Origin: Pseudomonadota bacterium
GTDB lineage: Bacteria; Desulfobacterota; Desulfovibrionia; Desulfovibrionales; Desulfovibrionaceae
Length of the DNA stretch: 40,666 nucleotides
Assembly (NCBI GenBank): GCA_023390395.1
Contig: JAEWCY010000021.1
Span: forward strand, 1 to 40,666
Direction: 5' to 3'
Shown here piece after piece: positions 24,710-32,242 of this stretch. Each line of letters opens with the position of its first letter. Within the stretch, counting starts at the first letter, position 1. A model generated the notes under the pieces. The model was not told the origin of the DNA, searched no databases, and saw only the letters and a program-made list of their open reading frames with translations. Made by a program: the position numbers and the translations under genes.

Positions 24710-24736
24710 TAAAGTTAGAAATAAGAATCAGGATAT
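24710..24736 (+). promoter_or_regulatory. Candidate sigma-28 (FliA-type) promoter for the chemoreceptor
   Basis: TAAA at 24710-24713 is followed after exactly 15 bases by CAGGATAT (24729-24736). Flagellar sigma-28 sites read TAAA-N15-GCCGATAA, so the GATA core and spacing match and the flanks do not. The position, about 75 bases before the ATG of a chemotaxis receptor, fits. Confidence 0.35.
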
Positions 24737-24811
24737 ATATGATCTTATTTGTTTGACTGGGAAGGCGAAGTGGGCATGGGGCTTTGTTTGATGTCAATAG
24801 AGGGCGCCGAT

Positions 24812-26992
24812 ATGAAGAATATTAAACTTGGCCTCAAGATCGGAATCGGATTCGGTTTTCTTGTGTTTGTCGCCTTGGTCCTGGGCCTGCTGGGCGTCTA
24901 TAACATGCGCGGGGTGGAAAAGACCTCCACGGCCCTGTCGCAAGAGTACATCCCGGAAACCGGCGTCGCCAACGAGATCGAGCGGACCTCCATGCTGACC
25001 ATGTACGCCATGCGCGGCTACGCCATGAGCCTGGACCAGAAATACCGCGAGCAGGCCAAGACCGAGATCGTGGCCGTGCGCAAGGCCCTGGGGCAGGCCC
25101 GGGAGCTTTCGGCCAAGTATCCCTCCCTGGTGCGCCTCAAGGCCGACCTGCCCAAGGCCGAGGCCGGGGCCGAGTCCTACTTCGTCCTGTCCGAGGAAAC
25201 CGAAAAGCGCATCAAGGCCCTGGCCGCCTCGCGCCAGGCCATGGACGCGGCCGCGGCCGAGTTCGTCGAAAGCGTGGAGTTGCTGTCGGACAGCCAGAAG
25301 AAACAGTTCGCCGAGGAAATCCATGACGCCGTCGGAGCGGCGAAGCTCGAAGAGCGGCTGGCCAAGGTGGCCGACATCTCGACCATCATCGAGATGGGTT
25401 TCGACATCCGGGTCAAGAATTTCAAGGCCCAGGCCACGGGCGACCGCAGCCTGCGCCTGCAGGCGTTGCAGCAGTTCCCCAAGCTCGACGAGGTGGTCAA
25501 GCGCCTGGCCGCCGTCACGCGCACGGCCGAGAACAAGAAGGAAGTCGCGGACGTGCAGCAGGCCCTGGGGCGCTACAAGGAGGGCATGACGGTCTTCGAC
25601 GCGGACGCGGCGGCCCTGGACGAGCTTGCGGTCAAGCGCAACCAGGCGGGGGCGGAAATCGAGGAGCTGGCCAAGGACATGGCCAAGGCGGGCATGGCCA
25701 ACACCCAGCACTTGGCCGACGCCGCCGCCTCGGATCTCGGCACGGCCAACATCGTCATGGTCTCCGGCCTGGCCGTGGCCTTGCTGCTCGGCGTCGGCGT
25801 GGCCGTGGTTCTCACCCGCGCCATCACCCGGCCGATCCTGTCCAGCGTGGCCTTTGCCGACAAGGTGGCCGGCGGCGACCTCGACGGGGTCCTCGACGTG
25901 CATCAGGGCGACGAGGTGGGCAGGCTGGCGGACAGCCTGCGCACCATGGTGGAGCGCCTCAAGGAGCGCATCCGCGAGGCCGACGCCCGCTCGGCCGAGG
26001 CGGCCGAGGAGGCGCGCAAGGCCCGTGAGGCCATGGACCGGGCCGAGGCGGCCCAGCGCGAGGCCGCTGCCCAGCGCGACGCCATGCTGACCGCCGCCGT
26101 CACCCTGCAGGAGGTGGCCCAGGCCACGGCCACGGCCTCGGAGGAGCTTTCGGCCCAGATCGAGCAGGCGGCCAGCGGCGCGGCCCGGCAGTCCCAGAGC
26201 GCCGGCGAGACGGCCACGGCCATGGAGGAGATGAACTCCACCGTGCTCGAGGTGGCCAAAAACGCCTCCATGGCCGCCGGCACGGCCGAGCAGGCCAAGG
26301 ACAAGGCCCTCCAGGGCAAGGAGGTCGTGGACGGCGTCGTCAAGGGCATCGGCACGGTGCAGTCCCACGCCCGTGAGCTGCAGCAGGACATGGAGGCGCT
26401 GGGCGAGCGGGCCAAGGGCATCGGCGCCATCATGAACGTCATTTCCGACATCGCCGACCAGACGAACCTTTTGGCGCTCAACGCCGCCATCGAGGCGGCC
26501 CGGGCCGGGGAGGCCGGCCGGGGCTTCGCCGTGGTGGCCGACGAGGTCAGAAAGCTCGCCGAAAAGACCATGACCGCCACCAAGGAGGTGGGCGACGCCG
26601 TGTCCGGCATCCAGCAGGGCACGGCCGGCAACGTGGACAAGGTCAAGAAGACCGTGGAGACCGTCGCGGATACGACGCGGCTGGCCACCCAGTCCGGCGA
26701 GGCCTTAAACGAGATCGTGACCCTGGCCGACATGGTGGCGAGCCAGATTCATTCCATCGCCACGGCCTCGGAGCAGCAGTCGGCCACCAGCGAGGAGATC
26801 AACCGCAGCATCGAGGACATCAACCGCATCTCCATGGAGGCCTCGGACGGCATGCGGCAATCGGCGCAGGCCGTGGCCGGCATGGCCGAGCAGTCCGCGG
26901 TGCTCACGCGGCTGATCGCCGAGATGCGCGGCGGCGAGTCCGGCGCGCCGTCCGGCAAGGCCGCGCCCAGGGCGCTGTCCGGGCGACGGTAG
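24812..26992 (+). CDS. Methyl-accepting chemotaxis protein
   Basis: A 726-residue inner-membrane receptor. First helix ~9-31 (IGIGFGFLVFVALVLGLLGVY), a ~280-residue periplasmic helical sensor domain, second helix ~313-336, HAMP (~337-390; TRPILSSVAFADKVAGGDLDG) and a long Ala/Glu/Arg-rich coiled coil. The cytoplasmic signalling hairpin has the invariant tip IADQTNLLALNAAIEAARAGE (~549-570) that binds CheA and CheW. The sensor is long and all-helical, like double four-helix-bundle types, but no ligand motif can be named. ATG 24812 is chosen because the transmembrane start (MKNIKLGLKIGIGF) is canonical and GAGGG precedes it; 21 more codons are open upstream. A strong terminator follows. Confidence 0.95.
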   Translation: MKNIKLGLKIGIGFGFLVFVALVLGLLGVYNMRGVEKTSTALSQEYIPETGVANEIERTSMLTMYAMRGYAMSLDQKYREQAKTEIVAVRKALGQARELSAKYPSLVRLKADLPKAEAGAESYFVLSEETEKRIKALAASRQAMDAAAAEFVESVELLSDSQKKQFAEEIHDAVGAAKLEERLAKVADISTIIEMGFDIRVKNFKAQATGDRSLRLQALQQFPKLDEVVKRLAAVTRTAENKKEVADVQQALGRYKEGMTVFDADAAALDELAVKRNQAGAEIEELAKDMAKAGMANTQHLADAAASDLGTANIVMVSGLAVALLLGVGVAVVLTRAITRPILSSVAFADKVAGGDLDGVLDVHQGDEVGRLADSLRTMVERLKERIREADARSAEAAEEARKAREAMDRAEAAQREAAAQRDAMLTAAVTLQEVAQATATASEELSAQIEQAASGAARQSQSAGETATAMEEMNSTVLEVAKNASMAAGTAEQAKDKALQGKEVVDGVVKGIGTVQSHARELQQDMEALGERAKGIGAIMNVISDIADQTNLLALNAAIEAARAGEAGRGFAVVADEVRKLAEKTMTATKEVGDAVSGIQQGTAGNVDKVKKTVETVADTTRLATQSGEALNEIVTLADMVASQIHSIATASEQQSATSEEINRSIEDINRISMEASDGMRQSAQAVAGMAEQSAVLTRLIAEMRGGESGAPSGKAAPRALSGRR

Positions 26993-27017
26993 GCCCGTCC
27001 GCCCGGGCGTTCCTTTG

Positions 27018-27063
27018 GGGCCGGTCCCTTCGCCGCCACGCGCGGCGGACGGACCGGCCCTTT
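27018..27063 (+). terminator. Terminator between chemoreceptor and FMN-binding protein genes
   Basis: GGGCCGGTCC (27018-27027) pairs with GGACCGGCCC (27051-27060), with inner complementarity of CGCCG / CGGCG, followed by TTTCATTT. It lies between convergent genes; the T run favours the plus-strand gene. Confidence 0.8.
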
Positions 27064-27088
27064 CATTTCCGCACGGCGCGGCCGCCGC

Positions 27089-27460
27089 TTACAGGGTCTG
27101 GGTCAGCGAGGCGACGGTGATCTCCAGCACGCGCGTGGCGAAAGGGAATTTCTCCTTCATGAGGTCGAATTCCGGCCCCGAGCGCAGGAAGCGGGCCGTG
27201 CCGCGCAGGTGAAAGCCCGTGCCCGGGCCGCGCCGGCCGGCCACCTCCTTGCTGCCGAGGGTGAGCTGCACGGCGTCGTTGCGCTGGGTCTTGCGCTCCG
27301 TCTCGCGCATCTTCCAGGCGGGGATAAGCAGCGTGCCGTCCCGGGGCGAGACCAGGTAGGAATTCCAGGTGTTGACCACATGGGCCTCGCCGTCGGCGCA
27401 GGTCACGATGGCGACCACGCCTTCCTTGCCGAGCACTTCGCGAAAGGTTTCCGTGAACAT
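27089..27460 (-). CDS. FMN-binding split-barrel protein (Desulfovibrio FMN-bp type)
   Basis: A 123-residue protein, nearly the same length as the 122-residue FMN-binding protein of Desulfovibrio vulgaris. It shares that protein's landmarks as I recall them: EVLGKEGVVAIVT, HVVNTWNSYL, LTLGSKEVAGRRGPGTGF, RGTARF and the ending ITVASLTQTL. The family is a pyridoxamine-phosphate-oxidase-like split barrel that binds FMN as a dimer and is thought to carry electrons in the cytoplasm; its physiological partner is not settled. The gene is divergent from an Rrf2-type regulator with a palindrome between them, suggesting direct control. A purine-rich AAGGAGA site precedes the ATG. Confidence 0.92.
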   Translation of the reverse strand: MFTETFREVLGKEGVVAIVTCADGEAHVVNTWNSYLVSPRDGTLLIPAWKMRETERKTQRNDAVQLTLGSKEVAGRRGPGTGFHLRGTARFLRSGPEFDLMKEKFPFATRVLEITVASLTQTL

Positions 27461-27484
27461 GGATCGTCTCCTTGCTTGGGAATA

Positions 27485-27518
27485 ATTATGGACAACATAT
27501 ATCTTTAATATCCATAAT
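27485..27518. promoter_or_regulatory. Palindromic candidate operator between FMN-bp and Rrf2-type genes
   Basis: ATTATGGA (27485-27492) and TCCATAAT (27511-27518) form a perfect inverted repeat around an AT-rich 18-base centre in otherwise GC-rich DNA. The location between divergent genes, one encoding an Rrf2-type DNA-binding protein, makes it a likely operator overlapping the promoters. Confidence 0.55.
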
Positions 27519-27595
27519 GAGACCGCCCGGCCCGGTCAAGACAAAACCGCCGTCGCCGGGTATTTTAGAAAAATTCCCGGGCATGGAGGCGGCAG

Positions 27596-28084
27596 GTGCA
27601 ATTCAGTGTCGGCGTAGAGTACGCGTTTCATTCGCTTTTTTACATGATCGACCTGCCCCCCGGCACGACGGTGGGGATCAGGCAGCTGGCCGGGCTCCAC
27701 GGCATCACCGAGAGCTATCTTTCGAAAATATTTTCCAAGCTGCGCAAGGCGGGCATCGTCCGGTCCATCGCCGGGGTGAAGGGCGGCTACGAGCTGGCGC
27801 GCCCGGCCGGCGAGGTGACGTTCTGGGACGTGGTGGAGGCGGTGGAGGGGCCGTCGTTTTTCTTCCAGTGCGCCGAGATCCGCCAGAAGAACATTTTCGA
27901 GGACGAGCCCGCCGCCGTTTCGGGCAAGTGCCCGTGCCTGATCAAGGTGGTGATGCAGGAGGCCGAGGAGGCGTTTCGCGACAAGCTGCGGGCCAGGACC
28001 CTGGGCTGGCTCCACGAGCAGGTCCGGGGCGGCTTTTCGGAGAAGAAGCGGCAGGCCATGGCGGCCTGGATGCGGTCGCTGTAG
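27596..28084 (+). CDS. Rrf2-family transcriptional regulator with possible Fe-S cysteines
   Basis: A 162-residue regulator. The N-terminal winged helix follows the Rrf2 plan (VEYAFHSLFYMIDLPPGTTVGIRQLA, TESYLSKIFSKLRKAGIVRSIAGVKGGYELAR, VTFWDVVEAVEG). Three cysteines, C-x19-C-x-C (QCAEI ... GKCPC), lie where IscR/NsrR-type members hold an Fe-S cluster, so a redox or nitric-oxide sensing role is possible; the spacing is not the classic IscR one. The start is GTG, with GGAGG six bases upstream. It is divergent from the FMN-binding protein gene, its likely target. Confidence 0.9.
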   Translation: MQFSVGVEYAFHSLFYMIDLPPGTTVGIRQLAGLHGITESYLSKIFSKLRKAGIVRSIAGVKGGYELARPAGEVTFWDVVEAVEGPSFFFQCAEIRQKNIFEDEPAAVSGKCPCLIKVVMQEAEEAFRDKLRARTLGWLHEQVRGGFSEKKRQAMAAWMRSL

Positions 28085-28146
28085 CCCGGCTGGGCATTGA
28101 CAGGAAGGGGCATGGTATATTTGTTGACCTATGCCAGAGGGGAGCG

Positions 28147-28377
28147 ATGCAGGAAGGCAAGTTGTTCATGATCGGCCGCAGCCAGGCCGTGCGCCTGCCC
28201 AAGGAGTTTCACTTCGAGGGCGACACGGTGTGCATCAAGCGCGTGGGCAAGGCGGTGGTGCTTTTGCCCAAGGACGATCCCTTCGACGGCCTGTTCGAGG
28301 CCCTGGCCGCGTTCAGCCCGGATTTCATGGAATCGCGCGGCGAACCTCCCGTGCAGGAGCGAGAGCTAGTCTTCTGA
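28147..28377 (+). CDS. VapB-type (AbrB/SpoVT fold) antitoxin, no toxin gene following
   Basis: A 76-residue protein: KLFMIGRSQAVRLPKEFHFEG (residues ~5-25) and VCIKRVGKAVVLLPKDDPFDGLFEAL are the usual swapped-hairpin DNA-binding half of VapB antitoxins, and the tail ending QERELVF is the usual toxin-binding part. AGGGGAGCG precedes the ATG. VapB normally blocks a PIN-domain RNase VapC encoded directly after it with overlapping codons. Here the TGA overlaps an ATG (TGATG) as expected, but that frame runs only 18 codons and shows no PIN motif. The GC content drops abruptly at this point, so vapC was probably replaced by foreign DNA. Confidence 0.85.
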   Translation: MQEGKLFMIGRSQAVRLPKEFHFEGDTVCIKRVGKAVVLLPKDDPFDGLFEALAAFSPDFMESRGEPPVQERELVF

Positions 28378-28433
28378 TGGAACTTGTTGTTATTTACTAT
28401 GTATCAGTTCTGAGGAGTGCTGGCCGGAGTTAA
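28377..28433 (+). other. 18-codon frame coupled to the antitoxin stop
   Basis: An ATG overlaps the antitoxin TGA and reads 18 codons (MELVVIYYVSVL...) to TAA. Position and coupling are those of vapC, but no PIN-domain sequence is visible. It is either the relic junction of a lost toxin gene or fortuitous; I do not claim a product. Confidence 0.3.
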
Positions 28434-28438
28434 TTGCC

Positions 28439-29320
28439 ATGGTGAAAAACAATGAGTCGTATGTTGTGAAACGATATGGAAATTCTGAAGAAGGTTTGTC
28501 TTTTATTCGTAAGTTACAAGAACGTGTGAATGTATTTAGAAGTGCTGGTTTGGGAGATAGCGATTTTGAAAGTCAACTATTGGGGCCGTATGAAGATAAT
28601 TTCTTCTCTCGCTTATGGGAATTGAATCTCGCCGAGCGATTACAGGAAAGCGGATTCAGGATTTGCTCGCAAGCGACAGGGCCAGATTTTATGTTCTCTA
28701 TTGATGGAAAAACTGTCTGGGTCGAAGCTATTTCACCAAAGCCAACGGGCTCGTTGGAGGAATACTGTCGACCACTTGGCAAGGATGAGATGTTTCGTTG
28801 TAGGAGCGTGCCGTTTCAAGAAATCTTACTGCGTATAACGGCAGCAATTAAAGAAAAATTTATAAAATTTGGCAGGTATATTGAGAATGGGGTTGTCAAA
28901 AGATGTGATATAAATGTGATAGCGGTCGATGTAAGCCAGCTTGGTTTTTATGGAGATACCGGAATTAGTCAAGCACCAACGATTGTCGAGGCAGTTTATC
29001 CTGTTGGGCCCTTGACGTTGTTGATTAATAAGGAAACAGGCAAAGTGTGTGATCGTTATTTGTCATATCGTCCCGATATCTCAAAGTCGAGTGGTGAAAA
29101 AGAAGTAAAAATTTCGACTGATAATTTTTTGTCAGGTGCTTATGATATTATTTCTGCTGTCATTGGTGGATTTGGTGCAATCCAGCGTACATATTTTACT
29201 GTTGCTCATAACGTGAGTGCGAAGAATGTTCTGCCTCCTGGTAAAGTCCTTGCTGATAAGGAATACGTTCCAAAATTTGAAGAAGACCACCTAGTGCTGA
29301 AAGACATAAGGAGTGCTTAA
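28439..29320 (+). CDS. AT-rich gene of unknown function with possible PD-(D/E)xK-like motif
   Basis: A 293-residue soluble protein with no signal peptide or membrane helix. I do not recognise a named family. Residues ~55-100 read FFSRLWELNLAERL, then GFRI, then GPDFMFSIDG, then VWVEAISPKP: an acidic helix (E61), PD at 82-83 and E96, which is the layout of PD-(D/E)xK nuclease cores, though the expected Lys two residues after E96 is not there. The C-terminal half is unassigned. Base composition is far more AT-rich than the genes on either side, and the gene stands between an orphan antitoxin and valS, indicating insertion. A defence or restriction role is only a guess. No strong ribosome site is seen before ATG 28439, so the start is uncertain. 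Confidence 0.6.
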   Translation: MVKNNESYVVKRYGNSEEGLSFIRKLQERVNVFRSAGLGDSDFESQLLGPYEDNFFSRLWELNLAERLQESGFRICSQATGPDFMFSIDGKTVWVEAISPKPTGSLEEYCRPLGKDEMFRCRSVPFQEILLRITAAIKEKFIKFGRYIENGVVKRCDINVIAVDVSQLGFYGDTGISQAPTIVEAVYPVGPLTLLINKETGKVCDRYLSYRPDISKSSGEKEVKISTDNFLSGAYDIISAVIGGFGAIQRTYFTVAHNVSAKNVLPPGKVLADKEYVPKFEEDHLVLKDIRSA

Positions 29321-29376
29321 AATTCCTGCATCGAAGGCTCTTTGAGGACCGAATTGTCTGTATAATTAATAAACAA

Positions 29377-29404
29377 CCGGGCGGCCCCTTGCGGAGCCGC
29401 CCGG
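29377..29404 (-). terminator. Terminator after valS
   Basis: CCGGGCGGC (29377-29385) pairs with GCCGCCCGG (29396-29404). On the minus strand it is followed by TTGTTTATTAATT. It lies just beyond the valS stop and between convergent genes. Confidence 0.85.
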
Positions 29405-29435
29405 CGGTTCGTTGGCGATATGGCGAGGGCCGAAT

Positions 29436-32105
29436 CTACTCGGCCATGAGCTTCTTGATGCGGTCCTTGAGTTCGCGAAGGCGGGCCAGGCGTTCGCCGA
29501 GCGCCTCCTGCTTCTCGCGTTCCTTGGCCACCACCTCGGCCGGGGCGCGGGAGACGAAGTCGTCGTTGCCGAGCTTTTTCTCCACAACGGTCAGCTCCTT
29601 GACCGTCTTCACCTCTTCCTTGGACAGCCGCAGATACTCCACGTCGAAGTCCACCGCGCCCGAAAGCGGCACGAACAGCGCGCACGCGCCGGCGGCCGTG
29701 GAGGCCGAGGCCTTGGGCGCGATCACTTCCGGGCCGGCCGTGAACGTCTCGAGCTTGGCCAGAAACACGATCATGGCCGCGTTGGCCGAAAGCGACGCCG
29801 CCTGGGCCTCGTTTTCCGTGTGCACCAGCCCCGTGAGCTTGACCCCGGGGTTGATGTTGAGCTCGGCCCGGATGTTGCGCACCCCGACCACCACGGCCTT
29901 GAGCAGTTCCATGTCCGCCTCGGCCGCGTCGGAGACCAGCTCCGGCCGCGCCGGCGGATAGGGAACCCGGGCCAGGTTCGGGTCGGCCGCGCCCGGCAGC
30001 TTGCTCCAGATCTCCTGGGTCACGAAGGGGATGAAGGGATGCAGCAGGGTGAGGACTTCGGAAAGCACGGTCAGGAGCACGCGCTTGGCCGCGCCCTTTT
30101 TGGCCTCGTCCTCGCCGCCGAGGTCCACCTTGGCCATCTCCAGGTACCAGTCGCAAAATTCCCGCCAGAAGAAGGCGTAAAGCTCCTGCGCCGCCTCGTT
30201 GAACTGGTAGCCCTCCACGGCCCGGGCCACCGTTTCCTTAAGCCGTTCCAGGCGCGAGAGGATCATGGCGTGGCACAGCCCGGCCTTGGCCGCCTCGGCG
30301 AGCGGCAGCTCCGGCGCGCCGCCGGAAAGGTGCATGAGGGCGAAGCGGGCCGCGTTCCACAGCTTGTTGACGAAGTGGCGGTAGCCCTCGATGCGCTCCT
30401 CGGAGAGCTTGATGTCGCGGCCCATGGCGGCGAAGGCGGCCAGGGTGAAGCGCAGGGCGTCGGTGCCGTAGCGGTCCATCATGACCAGGGGGTCGATGAC
30501 GTTGCCGAGGGACTTGCTCATCTTCTTGCCGTCGGCGTCGCGCACCAGGGCGTGGATGTAGACCTGCTTGAAGGGTGCCTCGTGGCGGAAGTGCAGGCCC
30601 ATCATCATCATGCGGGCCACCCAGAAAAAGAGGATGTCGAAGGCCGTGACCAGCACCGAGGTGGGGTAGAAGGTCTTGAGCTCCTTGGTCTCGTCGGGCC
30701 AGCCCATGGTGGAAAACGGCCACAGGGCCGAGGAGAACCAGGTGTCCAGCACGTCCGGGTCGCGGGTGAGCAGCGTCCCGCCGCAGGCCGGGCACACGGT
30801 CGGGTCCTCGCGGGAGACGATGAGTTCGCCGCAGGCGTCGCAGGTCCAGGCCGGAATGCGGTGGCCCCACCAGATCTGGCGCGACACGCACCAGTCGCGG
30901 ATGTTGTCGAGCCAGTCGTAATAGGTCTTGGTCCACTGGTCGGGCAGGATGGTGGTATGCCCGCGTTCCACGGCCTCGCGGGCCGTCTTGGCCAGGGGGC
31001 CGGTTTTGACGAACCACTGCTTGGACACGTAGGGCTCGATGACCGTGCGGCAGCGGTAGCACTCGCCCACGTTGTGCTCGTAGTCGCGGATGTCGTCGAG
31101 GAGGGTGAGCTCCTTGAGATCTTCGATCACGGCCTTGCGCGCGGCCTGGCGGTCCAGACCCCGGTACTTCTCGGGCGCGTTGTCGTTGATGCGCCCGGCC
31201 TCGTCCATGACCGGGATGACGTCCAGGCCGTGCTTGCGGCCCAGTTCGAAGTCGTTCATGTCGTGGGCCGGCGTGACCTTGAGGCACCCGGTGCCGAACT
31301 CGCGCTCCACGTAGGCGTCGGCGATGATGGGGATGCGCCGTCCGACCAGGGGCAGGATCACGTGCCTGCCCACGAATTCCTTGTAGCGCTCGTCCTCGGG
31401 ATGCACGGCCACGGCCGTGTCGCCAAGGAGCGTCTCCGGGCGGGTGGTGGCGATGGTGACGAAGGTGTCTTCCATGCCCTCCACGGGGTAGCGGATGTGG
31501 TAGAGCTTGCCGATGTGCGGGGCGTATTCCACTTCCAGGTCGGCCAGGGCGGTGTGGCAGCGCGGACACCAGTTGATGATGTAGTCGCCCCGGTAGACGA
31601 GCCCTTCTTCGTACAGGCGCACGAACACCTCGCGCACGGCGCGGGACAGGCCCTCGTCAAAGGTGAAGCGTTCCCGGGTCCAGTCCACGGACGCGCCCAG
31701 GCGCTTGATCTGGTTGAGGATCTTGCCGCCGTATTCCTCGCGCCACTTCCAGACCCGCTCGACGAAGGCCTCGCGGCCGAGTTCCTCGCGGGACTTGCCC
31801 TCGGCGGCCAGCGACCGCTCCACCACGTTCTGGGTGGCGATGCCGGCGTGGTCCGTGCCCGGCACCCACAGGACCTTGCGGCCCCGCTGGCGGTGGTAGC
31901 GGCACAGGATGTCCTGGATGGTGACGTTCAGGGCATGGCCCATGTGCAGGGCGCCGGTGACGTTTGGCGGCGGGATGACGATGCTGTAGGGCTCTCCCGG
32001 GCCGTCGGGGTCCGGGGTGAAGGTCTTTTCGTCCTGCCAGTACGCGATCCAACGGGCTTCGACGTCGGCCGGCTCGTATCCCTTGGAGAGGGCCTCGCTG
32101 GTCAT
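29436..32105 (-). CDS. valS: Valyl-tRNA synthetase
   Basis: An 889-residue class I synthetase that charges tRNA-Val with valine in the cytoplasm. The HIGH motif is HMGHA at ~54-58 after PPPNVTGAL; KMSKS is intact (GKKMSKSLGN, ~530). A large editing insertion lies between them, and a zinc-ribbon-like CDACGE / CPACGG pair precedes DVLDTWFSSALWPFS. An anticodon-binding helical domain and the ValRS C-terminal coiled coil (~825-889, ending LKDRIKKLMAE) complete it. ATG 32105 is chosen because AAGGAG precedes it and homology starts at once; the frame is open 26 codons further. Length is normal and no defect is seen. It is the clearest core chromosomal gene of the window. Confidence 0.98.
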   Translation of the reverse strand: MTSEALSKGYEPADVEARWIAYWQDEKTFTPDPDGPGEPYSIVIPPPNVTGALHMGHALNVTIQDILCRYHRQRGRKVLWVPGTDHAGIATQNVVERSLAAEGKSREELGREAFVERVWKWREEYGGKILNQIKRLGASVDWTRERFTFDEGLSRAVREVFVRLYEEGLVYRGDYIINWCPRCHTALADLEVEYAPHIGKLYHIRYPVEGMEDTFVTIATTRPETLLGDTAVAVHPEDERYKEFVGRHVILPLVGRRIPIIADAYVEREFGTGCLKVTPAHDMNDFELGRKHGLDVIPVMDEAGRINDNAPEKYRGLDRQAARKAVIEDLKELTLLDDIRDYEHNVGECYRCRTVIEPYVSKQWFVKTGPLAKTAREAVERGHTTILPDQWTKTYYDWLDNIRDWCVSRQIWWGHRIPAWTCDACGELIVSREDPTVCPACGGTLLTRDPDVLDTWFSSALWPFSTMGWPDETKELKTFYPTSVLVTAFDILFFWVARMMMMGLHFRHEAPFKQVYIHALVRDADGKKMSKSLGNVIDPLVMMDRYGTDALRFTLAAFAAMGRDIKLSEERIEGYRHFVNKLWNAARFALMHLSGGAPELPLAEAAKAGLCHAMILSRLERLKETVARAVEGYQFNEAAQELYAFFWREFCDWYLEMAKVDLGGEDEAKKGAAKRVLLTVLSEVLTLLHPFIPFVTQEIWSKLPGAADPNLARVPYPPARPELVSDAAEADMELLKAVVVGVRNIRAELNINPGVKLTGLVHTENEAQAASLSANAAMIVFLAKLETFTAGPEVIAPKASASTAAGACALFVPLSGAVDFDVEYLRLSKEEVKTVKELTVVEKKLGNDDFVSRAPAEVVAKEREKQEALGERLARLRELKDRIKKLMAE

Positions 32106-32242
32106 TGTGCGCTCCTTCGAAAAAACGCGGCGCAGAGCGCCGCTTCGGCCGCCCTGGATACAAAAGATCGGGGCCAATGTCACGGCCCGGCCCGGGCGAC
32201 AGGCGGGTTGCCGACCGCTCGCTCTCCCGTTAGGCTTTTCCC

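Noticed and set aside
28097..28121. TTGACA and TATATT upstream of the antitoxin gene as a promoter
   Set aside because: The spacer is only 13 bases, too short for a standard sigma-70 promoter.
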